A stretch of DNA of 64,000 nucleotides from Limnomonas spitsbergensis. Taxonomy: Eukaryota > Chlorophyta > Chlorophyceae > Chlamydomonadales. Location of the stretch: positions 3,348,001 to 3,412,000 of the forward strand of contig JAYJMM010000116.1 in assembly GCA_037349105.1 (NCBI GenBank). The letters are read 5' to 3'. The position numbers and the translations under genes are program-made. The notes under the pieces were generated by a model, which saw nothing but the letters and a program-made list of their open reading frames with translations, was not told where the DNA came from and made no database searches. Of this stretch, positions 35,501-46,200 are shown piece by piece (position 1 is the stretch's first letter; each line of letters starts with the position of its first letter).

Positions 35501-38500
35501 TTGAGCCTCAGCAACCGTCCAACTGCCGTTCAGCTACAGTTCAGTGATGTATCGGTTGGAGGCCTCATACAGGGCTTGCCATGCTGTTTGGGCTGATAGC
35601 CAAAAGCCGGTTCTGACTTTGTCCCCATCGGGCTTTTCGCGGCATGGGGCAGCCCTCCCGCAGATGGCCTTTTAGCTGGAAAAACAAACACGAGCTGTGG
35701 AACGGTTTATCTTGTACGGAGGCTGCAATCACTGCACATGGCCAACCGCTGTCCACTTGTCTGCATTGCATACCAAATAGCGTTTCATATCAGGCATTGT
35801 TTTATCAGGTGTTAAATGCCAGGTGTAATGCCAGGTGTAATGCTAGGTGTGAAATGCCAGGTGTAATGCCAGGTGTAATGCCAGGTGTAATGCCAGGTGT
35901 AATGCCAGGTGTAATGCCAGGTGTAATGCTAGGTGTGAAATGCCAGGTGTAATGCCAGGTGTAATGCCAGGTGTAATGCCAGGTGTAATGCCAGGTGTAA
36001 TGCCAGGTGTAATGCTAGGTGTAGAATGGCAGGTGTAATGCCAGGTGTAATGCCAGGTGTAATGCCAGGTGTAATGCCAGGTGTAATGCCAGGTGTAATG
36101 CCAGGTGTAATGCCAGGTGTAATGCCAGGTGTAATGCCAGGTGTAATGCCAGGTGTTAAATGCCAGGTGTAATGCCAGGTGTGAAATGCCAGGTGTAATG
36201 CTAGGTGTGAAATGCCAGGTGTGAAATGCCAGGTGTAATGCCAGGTGTTAAATGCCAGGTGTAATGCCAGGTGTAATGCCAGGTGTAATGCCAGGTGTTA
36301 AATGCCAGGTGTAATGCCAGGTGTGAAATGCCAGGTGTAATGCTAGGTGTGAAATGCCAGGTGTGAAATGCCAGGTGTAATGCCAGGTGTTAAATGCCAG
36401 GTGTAATGCCAGGTGTAATGCCAGGTGTAATGCCAGGTGTAATGCCAGGTGAAATGCCAGGTGTGAAATGCCAGGTGTGAAATGCCAGGTGTAATGCCAG
36501 GTGTAATGCCAGGTGTGAAATGCCAGGTGTTGAATGCCAGGTTTTCATCCTGGCGTTGCAGGTGTTCAATGTTTGGTGTTTCATATTAGGCGTTTTTTGC
36601 TTGTCATTAAAACGGACTTGTATGGGTCTTGCGTTATATGCTGGTGGCTGGAGCATCATGACCTGCAACTCAAAGTAGCTTGATCTGTCAGCAAGAAGCC
36701 CCATCCCAGCCCTGTGACATTTGTGGGACATTTGTCGGACTCCTGCAACAAAAATAGTGATAATGTGTGAGGATTTCAGCTATCACCATGCGCAGCCCCT
36801 ATCCCCCTCTGCCCTGCCCTACCCTGTGCGCACCTGTAAAACCTGATGGCTGTCGTGTCTGCCCCGAACGGTGACAGGCGTCCGGTGAGCTGAAGCAGCT
36901 GTTGGACGAGAAGGGCGGGCCCCCACCTCATCAGACCGTGACAGCGCCCGCACCAGCACCAGCGCCAATCGCCGCCCCGGAGAGCAAAGAGCAGTTGACC
37001 GCGCGGATCAAATCGCTGCTCGGCACGCAGCCAGTCATGCTGTTTATGAAGGGAAACCCGGAGGCGCCAAGATGTGGGTTCAGCCGCAAGGTGAGCGGGG
37101 CTGAAGGACGAGCTTTCGGTTTAGGGTTCAGGCGCAATGTGAGCAGGGCTGAGGGAGGTAGTTTCGGTTAAGGGTCTAGGGTTCAGCGGCAGGGTGAGCA
37201 GGGCTGGGGGACGTGGTTTCGGTTTAGGGTTTAGCCGCAAGGTGAGCAGGGTTGAGGGACGTGGTTTCGGTTTAGGGTCTAGGGTTCAGCCGCAAGGTGA
37301 GCAGGGCTGAGGGACGTGGTTTTTGTTTAGGGTTAAGGGTTTAGCCGCAAGGTGAGCAGGGCTGAAGAACGTGGTTTCGGTTTAAGGTTCAGGCTTTAGC
37401 CGCATGGTGAGCAGGGTTGAGGGACGTGGTTTCGGTTTAGGGTCAAGGGTTCAGCCGCAAGGTGAGCAGGGCTGAAGGACGTGGTTTCGGTTTAGGGTTT
37501 AGCCGCAAGGCGAGCAGGGCTGAGGGACGTGGTTTCGGTTTAGGGTTCAGGGTTTAGCCGCAAGGTGAGCAGGGCTGAGGGACATGGTTTCGGTTTAGGG
37601 TTTGGGGCTCAGGCGCAGGCTGAGCAGGGTTGAGGGACGTGGTTTCAGTTTAGGGTCTAGGGTCCAGCCGCAAGGTGAGCGGGGCTGAAGGACGTGGTTT
37701 CGGTTTAGGGTCTACGGTTCAGCCGCAAGGTGAGCGGGGTTGAAGGACGTGGTTTCAGTTTAGGGTCTAGGGTCCAGCCGCAAGGTGAGCGGGGCTGAAG
37801 GACGTGGTTTCGGTTTAGGGTCTACGGTTCAGCCGCAAGGTGAGCGGGGCTGAAGGACGTGGTTTCGGTTTAGGGTCTACGGTTCAGCCGCAAGGTGAGC
37901 GGGGTTGAAGGACGTGGTTTCGGTTTAGGGTCTACGGTTCAGCCGCAAGGTGAGCAGGGCTGAAGGACGTGGTTTCGGTTTAGGGTCTAGCCGCAAGGTG
38001 AGCAGGGCTGAGGGACGTGGTTTCGGTTTAGGGTCTACGGTTCAGCCGCAGGGTGAACAGGGCTGAGGGACGTGGTTTAGGTTTAGGGTTTAGGGTTTAG
38101 CCGCAAGTCAAGCAGGGCTGAGAGACGTGGTTTCGGGTAAGGGGGTGATGGTTTGTGGGTTCAGCCGCAAGGTGAGCGGAGCTGACGGGTGCGGTTTCGT
38201 TTTTTGCTGCGAGGCATGCATATCTGGGCGAGCTTTGGGGGGCGCCGTCTCTCAGTGTTTATGGAAGACTTGCATCTTGTAATGATGGGCGTGGCTTCGG
38301 TTTGCTTGGAAAGGCGTGTGTGTATGGGACTGAATGAGAAAGCTTTTGTATCCCCGGAGTGACTCCCTCAAAGCATGTCCCTTATCCTTGCTGCACCTGC
38401 CCCCCCTCCCCTGGACGGCTATATGTAATCTCTGGAAAAGGTCACCCGCATATGGTTGTGTAGGGGAGGGGAACCTTAATGTCGCAGCTACCAGCCAACT

Positions 38501-41111
38501 CCTTGTCGCACCTTGTTAATGGTGTAGGGTTTAGGGTGCACCCGCAGCAGGGTCCAGCGCCCACCCTCTCATCGTGGTGTAGGGCATGCTAGATGCTCCA
38601 GGGGCCAGCCAGGTCCAAGTCACGACTTGTCAATGGCTTAGGGTTCTACAGCACATCATTTCAATGGTGCAGGGTTCTCCAGCACATCATATCAATGGCT
38701 TCGGGTTCTCAAAAGCACATCAGGGTCTGGCTGTCTGGCGCTCACCCACACATTTCATGTGGGCGAAGCTTTATGTTACAGTGGCCAGCCTGGTGCTGGC
38801 CACACCTTGTTGATTTAGGGTTCTCCAGCACATCAGGGTCTGGCCGCCCAGCACTCACCCACCCATGGTCATGTGGGTGAAGGTTTATGTCAATGTGGCC
38901 AGTCTGGTCCTCGTCACACCTTGTCAATGGTGTAGGCTTCTCTGGCAGATCAGGATCTGGCGCTCACCCATGCGGCCATGAATGGTCATGTGGGCAAACG
39001 TTGATGTCCCGGTGGCCAGCCTGGTGTTGGCCTCACATTATGAGGGTGTAGGGTTTACACAGTTAGGGTCTGGTGCTGCAGTGACGCACTGTGCTCCAGC
39101 GCCGGCGTCAACGTCTCATTTGAGGGGCCTTCAGCGGCGTTTCAGCCACACTGCATCATGGATGCTTGGCCTTTGGCCGGAATGGCTGCGCGCAGCAAGC
39201 CCAATGCCGTTGAGTCCACCGCCTGGAGCCGGGTTTTGTCCCAATGCATGTTTTGTTCCCAATGCATGATTTGGTACGCATCGGCCTGGTGGTGGGCGTG
39301 CAGCGGTCCCTCACATGTGTTCTAGCTTGCAGAAAAAATTCGCGCGACATAAGAAAGAAGTGTAGCCCTTGCACTTACCCTGAGGACATCCAAAGGTGAA
39401 GCGGATACCCAAAGGTGGTCTGGCTCACAGGGAAAAAATCACAAACGTAAGGAAGAAGGAAAGAAAAATCACAACCCTGAACCTTACCCTAAAATGTCAG
39501 CTAAAATGTTACCTTACCCTACACCCAGGAAAATCGGCCCTGCTTCCCCCTGCAGGTTGTGGACGCCCTGCGGTCCATTGAGGTCCCCTTCGGCACCTTT
39601 GACATCCTCTCGGATGAGGTGATACGCGCCGGTCTCAAGGAGTACAGCAACTGGCCCACCTACCCGCAGCTGTTTGTGAAGGGGGAGATGATGGGGGGCT
39701 GCGACATCATTTTGGAAATGCAGGTGAGATTTGAGGGCACGCGGGGCGGATTTGGGTATGGGGGCGGGGTCGGAGAGAGGGAGGTATCAGATTTGGGGAT
39801 GGGGTATTTTCTTGGTGAAGCGTGTTTTCCAAGGGTGAAAAGATGGGAGGCTCGGACATTGTTCTGGAGATGCTGGTGAGGCCAGGGGGGGGAGACGCCT
39901 TGTAAGCCTCAATGGCATGCGGGGCAAATTTCGGTATGGGGGCAGGGGTGGGCAGGAGGGAGATATTTGATTGGGGATGGGCCTTGTTCTTGGTGAAGCC
40001 TGCTTTGTCGGTATTTTGTCAAAGGGTACATGATAGGAGGCTCCGACATTGTTCTGGAGATGCAGGTGAGGCGGGGAGGGGAGACACGAGGTGAGACGCA
40101 AGGGCATGCACGGAGTGCAACATCTTGAGTTGATGCTTGCTTGGGGGAGGTGATTGGATTCTGCGACATCATCTTGGGAGGAGCATGTGAGACGTATGGG
40201 AATGAAGGTGAGACATGTGACGTATGGTTGCCCTGGGCAAATATTTCAATCTTTGAAGGGGGGTGGGGAAAGCATTTGAGACGCAAGGGAGCGTGCATGG
40301 GAGGTCACCTCGGACAAATGTTTGTATGCAGGCGAGGGCGGGAGGGGGGGAAGCCACTAGGAGGGGTATACATTATCCTGGAGATTCAGATGATGAGATG
40401 CATGGGCATGCACAGAATGTGAAATCCAAGGCAAATGTTTGTAAAAGGGAGGGAGGAGGGAGGGGTGAGCCATCCGATAGGGGGCTGTTCGTATCCTTGG
40501 CAAATTGCGTCTTGTTTTGTGCAGGAGGTGGGTCTGGGAATACAGGATACAGATTTCCAAAGGGCGTTGAAAACCGCGTGCGCCAGCAACGTCTTTTTTA
40601 GCGTGTGCCTGACCGCATCTTGGGGGGGGCCGCCGGGCGGTTACCATGCGGCCAATCGGGACCAACCCTTGACCGGCCTTCGGCCAGTGGCCTGCGCAGC
40701 ACGGACCCGAGAGATAGCCCACATCATGACACCTTGGACCCCCAGTGTTGATGTTTGTGTGCACTGTTTTGCCCTACCATGTGGATAGGTATTAGGCAGC
40801 CACCACTTAGCTAATGGGGGGCTCAGAGGTGTAACGTCCATAGCTTAGCTGATGGGGGGCTCAGTGGTGGCTGGTAGCCCAAGCAGGAAGCCAATGGCCG
40901 GTAGCCCAGGCAGCAGGCACCTTGCTGACCTGCCCATGGGGTCCATGTAGGCCGTTGATGTACCTGGGCCCTGTACCCAGGCCGATGTACCTGGATTTAA
41001 GACAAAGCACTTGAACATGACTGCCGGTGACCTCCCGTCTCGCAGGGGACCGGAGAGCTCAAGGCAGCGATGGAGGAAATGATGAAGAGCGGCACAGGGA
41101 GTGCGGCATGA
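29588..41111 (+). CDS. GLRX3/GRXS17-like: Multidomain monothiol glutaredoxin (Trx-like + two CGFS Grx domains)
   Basis: Eight exons: 29588-29641, 29871-30053, 30436-30624, 31524-31589, 35251-35391, 36878-37090, 39556-39723, 41046-41111. All introns are phase 0 and the protein is 359 aa. The N-terminal Trx-like domain (about 19-85) has [16 protein letters not shown] with a single Cys, as in PICOT proteins, and SVPTFIFLQ. Grx1 has [19 protein letters not shown] and [20 protein letters not shown]. Grx2 has [19 protein letters not shown] and [20 protein letters not shown]. Both CGFS sites and the WPTYPQ and GGCDI glutathione-binding motifs are intact. The family binds bridging [2Fe-2S] clusters with glutathione in cytosol and nucleus and acts in iron homeostasis and cluster delivery. 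Two Grx domains match animal and fungal GLRX3, against three in land-plant GRXS17. The start ATG opens [13 protein letters not shown]. Intron 2 appears to be GC-AG (GCGAGT at 30054). Confidence 0.93.
30640..30712 (+). repeat. Inverted copies of a glutaredoxin exon segment
   Basis: Three copies of ACCACATCTGGT(G/A) lie just after exon 3. The exon contains CCACCAGATGTGGTTG (about 30557-30573), their reverse complement, so exon and intron RNA could pair. Confidence 0.6.
31590..32060 (+). repeat. Degenerate copies of the glutaredoxin exon 4 donor junction
   Basis: The real junction is CAACAGCCTGCAG|GTGAAG (31589/31590). Similar strings recur near 31740 (CAGCCTACATGTGAAG), 31918 (CAACAGCCCACAGGTGAA), 31980 (CAACAGCCTACATGTGAAG) and 32043 (CAGCGTACAGGCAAAG), spaced by about 60-180 bp. 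Confidence 0.75.
32215..35240 (+). repeat. 3-kb C-rich minisatellite, ~27-bp unit, about 110 copies
   Basis: The unit is close to CCTCAAGCCTCACCCCCCCT plus GACCCCT, with C-tract length variants. It fills the 3' part of glutaredoxin intron 4 up to 10-20 bp before the acceptor CCCTCAACAG|GCC. The plus strand is almost free of G. Minus-strand frames reading GGVRLEEGS are by-products of the 27-bp period. Blocks of several units recur (for example about 32330-32640 and 32870-33140), showing higher-order duplication. Confidence 0.95.
35433..35470 (+). repeat. Partial copy of the glutaredoxin exon 5 end
   Basis: GCTGGTGGGGGGCTGCGACG TTATCTATGAAG closely follows the exon 5 end (GAGCTGGTGGGGGGCTGCGA CATCATCAACGAG), about 80 bp downstream. 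One more exon-edge duplicate inside the next intron. Confidence 0.75.
35815..36545 (+). repeat. 12-bp array AATGCCAGGTGT
   Basis: About 60 units of AATGCCAGGTGT with variants (TAGG, TTAA, GAAA spacers) in intron 5. The core ATGCCAGGTG differs by one inserted C from the exon 5 donor junction GAGATGCAG|GTGAGG, so every unit carries an AGGTG donor-like site. Confidence 0.9.
37081..38185 (+). repeat. Minisatellite carrying the CGFS-exon donor junction
   Basis: About 18 units of roughly 55-60 bp. Each contains TTCAGCCGCAAGGTGAGC (or TTTAGCC...), identical to the end of exon 6 and its donor (GGGTTCAGCCGCAAG|GTGAGC at 37079-37096), then GGGGCTGAAGGACGTGGTTT and CGGTTTAGGGT. The codons for F-S-R-K of the active-site exon are copied with the splice site. 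Confidence 0.95.
38510..39075 (+). repeat. ~120-bp degenerate repeat in glutaredoxin intron 6
   Basis: Four or so copies of GTAGGGTTCTCCAGCACATC, AGGGTCTGGC, CACCCA...CATGTGGGCGAAG and GTGGCCAGCCTGGT. No exon match seen. Confidence 0.75.
39724..40400 (+). repeat. Degenerate copies of the glutaredoxin exon 7 donor region
   Basis: The exon end GGGGGGCTGCGACATCATTT TGGAAATGCAG|GTGAG recurs as GGGAGGCTCGGACATTGTTC TGGAGATGCTGGTGAGG (about 39845-39882), ATAGGAGGCTCCGACATTGT TCTGGAGATGCAGGTGAGG (about 40030-40072), and weaker copies near 40150 and 40370. Two keep a full GTGAGG donor. Confidence 0.9.
40625..40705 (+). repeat. Dispersed GC-rich module D2 (glutaredoxin intron 7)
   Basis: GGCCGCCGGGCGGTTACCAT, CCAATCGGGACCAACCCTTG and ACCGGCC. 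It shares blocks with 30815-30935, 51145-51290, 52085-52215, 53595-53740, 58200-58320, 62520-62655 and 62955-63105. Several members end with one or two GTAGCTGAA-type units. Confidence 0.6.
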
Positions 41112-43266
41112 AGGAGCTGTGGTGCTTTGCAGTGTAGTGTAGCCGGCACGGGCAGTGGGGCATGATGATGCTTCCAGGGTGCTGTGCAGTGTAGTGGGAC
41201 TAAAAAGGGGGCGGGAGCACCTGGTAGGGCGATTTGTTGGCACTGCTGCCAGGCGGGCCAAGTTAATCCGATTGGATGGCCTTGTCCAGGGGTGAAGTGT
41301 GGGCGTAGCTGATGCATAACGCTGCTTAGTGGAGTGAAGTCATAACAAGAGTGGTGACGGTGTGCACATAAAAGCCACCTGCATTTGTGAGGCTGAGTAT
41401 AGTTTGACTACCCAGTACCTACTGGTCATTGCAATATTTAGAGAGATGGACGTGTGCCGTTTCTGTCTACTAGTCAATCCTCAGCGGGCCGCCGTAGACC
41501 TGATTGTGGCCAGGCTCATAGGCCCAGGCCCAGACAGCATGCCTGGGCACACACGGGGCCTTCGGCTGAACTTCTGGAAGTAGCTGAAATGTAGCTGAGC
41601 CATAAAACAGTAAATTGCATCAAGGCCAATCAGGTAGCCGAGGCAAGTGACCAACGCTTTCCTCACCTTGCCATCTAGGTTTCCGAGCAATGGAGCATGA
41701 TTTTGGTGGCGGGCAAGTGAAGTGGTAGGCAAGGCTAACTTGCTTACACAGCGGGTCAAAGACGTCTTACCTCTGGACTGGATACGTAACTACTACGCCT
41801 AAACGATGTTGGGGCCGCTTCATCGTACACAAATGACGTACCATCCATTTGCGCAGCTCAAGGAAACTAGACTGAGGCACATTTGAGCCTCTGCGCTCTT
41901 ATTGCAGTATATCCATGAAGGGTGAGACACAGGAAGGCTCTAACTAAAACTCAGCTGGGGGACGCCGACATGGCCTTCTAGGGCGGGGCCCAGAGGTGTA
42001 ATGTCACTGACAAAAACTCAGCCATCTGGCCACAGACCGGTCGTGTGACATACATTTGACTGAGAATACAAATCAGCATCTATGTAAACTGGCCAAAACC
42101 ACTACTGGTAATCTGGTATGGTGCGTGGCACTTTAGATGCCTGATGTGTCCATGACTGCATGTTTAACAGGTACCTAACCACGCTGGGTAGGCCTTCTTC
42201 CCTACACGGTGCACTGAAAACATGAGAATTTACTGGATGCGGTATGCAGAAGATTGAAGTAAGGAGATGTACGCCGTCATAATCATTGCTAGTGGCCGCT
42301 TGTTGAAGCCGACAGCATGCACTTCCATCATCTGACCCAGCACACAGGACGGTCATCATGACCGCATAGTTTGAGGTTGCAGCAGCCTGCACATGGCTGG
42401 AACAGGACAGTTGCGCGCCTACGCAGCCAAGCCTTTTTTAGCAGGGCCCAGAGGTGTAATGTCCTTGACATGGTTGCAACGGTTGCAGCCATGTGACAAA
42501 GGGTGAGGCAGGCCTGCCTCCCAGCTGACCTACCTTATTGACTTATGTCACATTGGGAGCATCTCCTTGGTTTTGGATGCGCTGCTTCTCCTCGTAGAGA
42601 AGCCATGTACGTGCCATGGAAGTGCTAGCGGTTATCCATAAGTCAACAGGTGATTGCAGGTAAAAAGGGAATGTGGTGAGGAACGTGACCGGTTTAGCAT
42701 GCTGTAGCGTACCAGTACCTAATTTTGACTTTCATGGACTTCTACTGAAGTTCAAGGATGTGACCTGATGAATATAGAGATAAGAGGCATGATGGTGTCA
42801 TATGCCGGGAGGGATAAGTTGAGTTGCATCGGGTATCAAATTGGACGCAGCCTACTGGCCTCTTGACCTAAACATCAAGTACACGCGCTATGACCCAAGC
42901 TCTGGCGGCCCTGAAAGGCGAAGGGCACTGGAAGTCGGGTGTCTAGAAGTGGAAGACGACACGAAGGTGCGTGCAAGCAGGGGTGCAACAGCCGGTGCAA
43001 CATCCCTTGGTGCAACCTGCTTCGAATAGTGGGCAGACCAATCGTCTTCTTGGTTATTTTTAAGACAGGCAATGATGTTTTTCTTGCTGCTACGAGGACC
43101 ATCCGCTTGGTGCACATTTCGACATTCACACGCCAATCAAGTGGCGAGAATTCTGAAAAAAAGAAAAGAAAAGAGAAGAGAACGCCGATGCGGCGTGGAT
43201 TTTGGGAAGTACAGGTTGACGAGACGCCCAAGCCCCGGTCTGTATACCCTTAAAGGGAGAAAGGGG
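41112..43266. other. Intergenic; D1 and D2 copies, no gene seen
   Basis: Holds the presumed glutaredoxin 3' UTR, a D2-like module at about 41485-41605 ending GTAGCTGAAATGTAGCTGAG, and D1 copies at 41953-42012 and 42414-42472. Only short ORFs without motifs. At about 43150-43175 the minus strand has a long polypyrimidine tract followed by CAG, acceptor-like, possibly linked to the upstream minus-strand element. Confidence 0.5.
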
Positions 43267-46200
43267 CTATGGCGGGTCAGTGAGAACAGGGGGAGATGCT
43301 GGACGGCAGTCGGGTGGACTGTTTTCAAGGTAACGGCGAAGTCGATGAATGGAATAGGCAGATTGGACAGTGTGAACTGCTAGTTGTTTGAGCAGTGGGG
43401 GGACGTTGAAGGGTGTGATACCAAGGACTGGAAAGAGGTGCATGATATCTTTATAGAAAATGCCAGAGCAACCAATGATGACGAGGTGAACATAGGGGTA
43501 GAGGATGTCTTTAGCAGGGGGGGGTAACAGATATGTAAGAGGGTGGGGGGCAGGAATGTGGAGAGGGTCTATAACAGGTGTAGTGAGGTTCCATCCTGCG
43601 GAGCGAAGCAATTGTACTAACTGTGCATGTTGTGTGGATTTGTGGGACAGGCAGAATTGTAGATTGGAGGTAAACCCGAGCTCAATAACATGGATGGTAC
43701 AACGGTGTTGGAGGTCAAGAAGGAAGGCAGGGTCGGCAAGCCGGGCGGGAGGATAACTGTGGAGATCGGCAATGGTAAGGCCTTCAATTAAGAGGAGATC
43801 AGGACGAAGGCGGCAGAGTGTGGCAGGGGGGACAGCGGGAAGCATCCATTGCGGGATACGGGTGTCATAGACTCCTGGTGGGAGGGATGTAGCGGGTGTG
43901 GCATCCATAATTGTGAACATTCCACTCTTTGTGCCTCTGTGGAGGGAACGTTGGATGAGGCAGAGGGCCTTGTTGTGTCGGGAGATATAAGAGGCCTGCA
44001 TACGGGGATGCCTGCATCTTCCAAACATGTGTCCCTGTGTGTCAGAAGTAGCGTCAGGTGGGCCAGTAGGAGGTGGTGTACATATGGGGCAAAGGCCATC
44101 GGTAAACGAGCGCACTGTTGTTTTGTAGGGAATACGGAAGAGAAGTGCCCGTTTAGCTGTCCATAAGAGGTTGGCTCGCATACGGAGGATGCAGCGCTTC
44201 AGAGAAAAGTGGCAAGCAGAAGACTGCCACATGTGATTGTTATACAAGGGTAAAGAGTGGGCATTTTCTTCGATTATGCGGGTATAAGTAGCACAAGATA
44301 TGGTGGTGTCACCGTCCGTAACGTGAGGGCAAGAAGAGTGAAGGTGTGCCTTGATAGAGGAGGTGAGGTCAGAAGTGAACCAAGGGGTGTCGTTTGTATC
44401 CGTTTGAGTATCGTCTTGGGGTAGGCAAGGCCAAGCTGGGAGGGAAGCCATGTACTGGTTGTTGATATGGGAAAGGTTAAATGTACAAGTGCTGGGTGCG
44501 TCCAAGGCTCGTGTTGCCCCAATGTCAGCAAGTTCATTGCCGATAATACCAATATGTGATTTCACCTTCTGGATGAGCGTTGGTAGGCCTATGTTGGCCC
44601 GTGAAAGGAGTAGGCGGCGGATGGCCAGGAGAAGCGGTGCATGCTTGTCCTCAAGGAGATCATGTGGGTAAAAGACAGCTTTCTGTATGAGGTACATGCT
44701 GCAAAGACTGTCAGTGAAGATAGTAAGGGAAGGGGCAATGGTCAAGGCGGGGCCAGAAGGTGTATGGGCATGATCGAGGGCTGCATGAATGCCTCCAAGT
44801 TCAGCCCTGGTGATAGTGTTCGTTTCACATTTTCCAGTAGGGTTGACTGTATGGGTGGAGCCATCGACAGTGAAGTAAAAGGCAGCCCCTATCAAGTTAT
44901 TGCCGGCGTCATCCTGTATACAAGCTCCGTCTGTGTAGTATGCCGGAAGCAACGGCCAAGCAAGTGGATAGGTAGGGGGGTAGAGAGATCGGAGTTCATC
45001 GAAAAGGATAAGGGGGAAAGTGAGTGGGGCAAGTGGGAGAGGGGTAGGCGGGGTAGTGTGCGTGTGTAGGTGGGAGGCTACAGAGAATCCAGCGGGGTGT
45101 TGCCATTTCGCATGCGAACCGGGAAGTTGGGATTGGCGCCGGGTGGGTGGGTGTGGACGGTGGGCAGGTGTGGTACCAGGTGGGTGTCCATGTCCAGATA
45201 GTGTGTGCACATTGGAATCGACTGGAGCAGTGGGAGGTGGGTCAGGGTAGAAGCGAGCGAGGCCCTCTGTGTTACCAATGACAAGAAGTTGTAGTGGCCA
45301 TTTGGGAGTGCCGTATGTTGGTTGGGTTGCTGTGTAGATGTGTGCCAAGTGGTCCGGGGCTGAAAAGCGAAAGTTGGGGTCGGTATGAAGAGTCAGAACA
45401 TGAACCACATTGGCATGGGAGGTCCAATTCATGAAAGATGAGTTCTTCCAAACTGGGGTAAGGATAATAGTGCATGTGGGTACCGTAGTCATGCTGGCGG
45501 ATGAGACGGCCCAACGGATTGCCTTTGTGATTGTTTTTATCTTGAAGTCTGGATGAACGAACGAGCTGCCGGTCCAAGGTGTGGAGTACGCATTATGGAG
45601 AGCCCCAAAAAGACAATCGTGATGGTGGGTGGTATAGTATGTGCGTGCATGGTAGGAGACGTCGAGAGGAGAAGCAAAACGGTGGAGATGGGTGGACATG
45701 GTATCTGAGAGCACTTGCATCATGGGTTCCGGGAGACACCAAGTCGTGTTAGGCGCGGTTCCTGTTTTGTGCTTGGTATGAATGGGGTATCGGGCAAGAA
45801 GGGAAGCAAGATCTTGCTCGAAGGAACCCTCAGAGTGGGCGAGGTGTAGGGCAGGAAGGGTAAGTTTCGTATGATCATAGCATGCACGAAGCCAGTGCAG
45901 GCGGCGGGCAGGGATGCAACCAACAAGAGTGCCATTTGGGCGGTATAGGTAGGCATAGTGACATTGCCATGGAAGGGGTTGCGGATCAGAGGCAGGGGCG
46001 GAAGGTAAGGGGGGAGGGTGTAACGGGCCGGAAGAGGGTGAGTGGAGTCCAATCTGGATAGTGAAGGAATGTGGTGGTATGATGTCGAAGTCAGGATGGA
46101 CAGGATTTATGTTAAAGGAGACGTGTTGGTCGATGCATGAGTGATCTTGGTTCGCAGAGGATGGGACCCATTGGGTGCGGGGATGGGGATTTGTGGAGCG

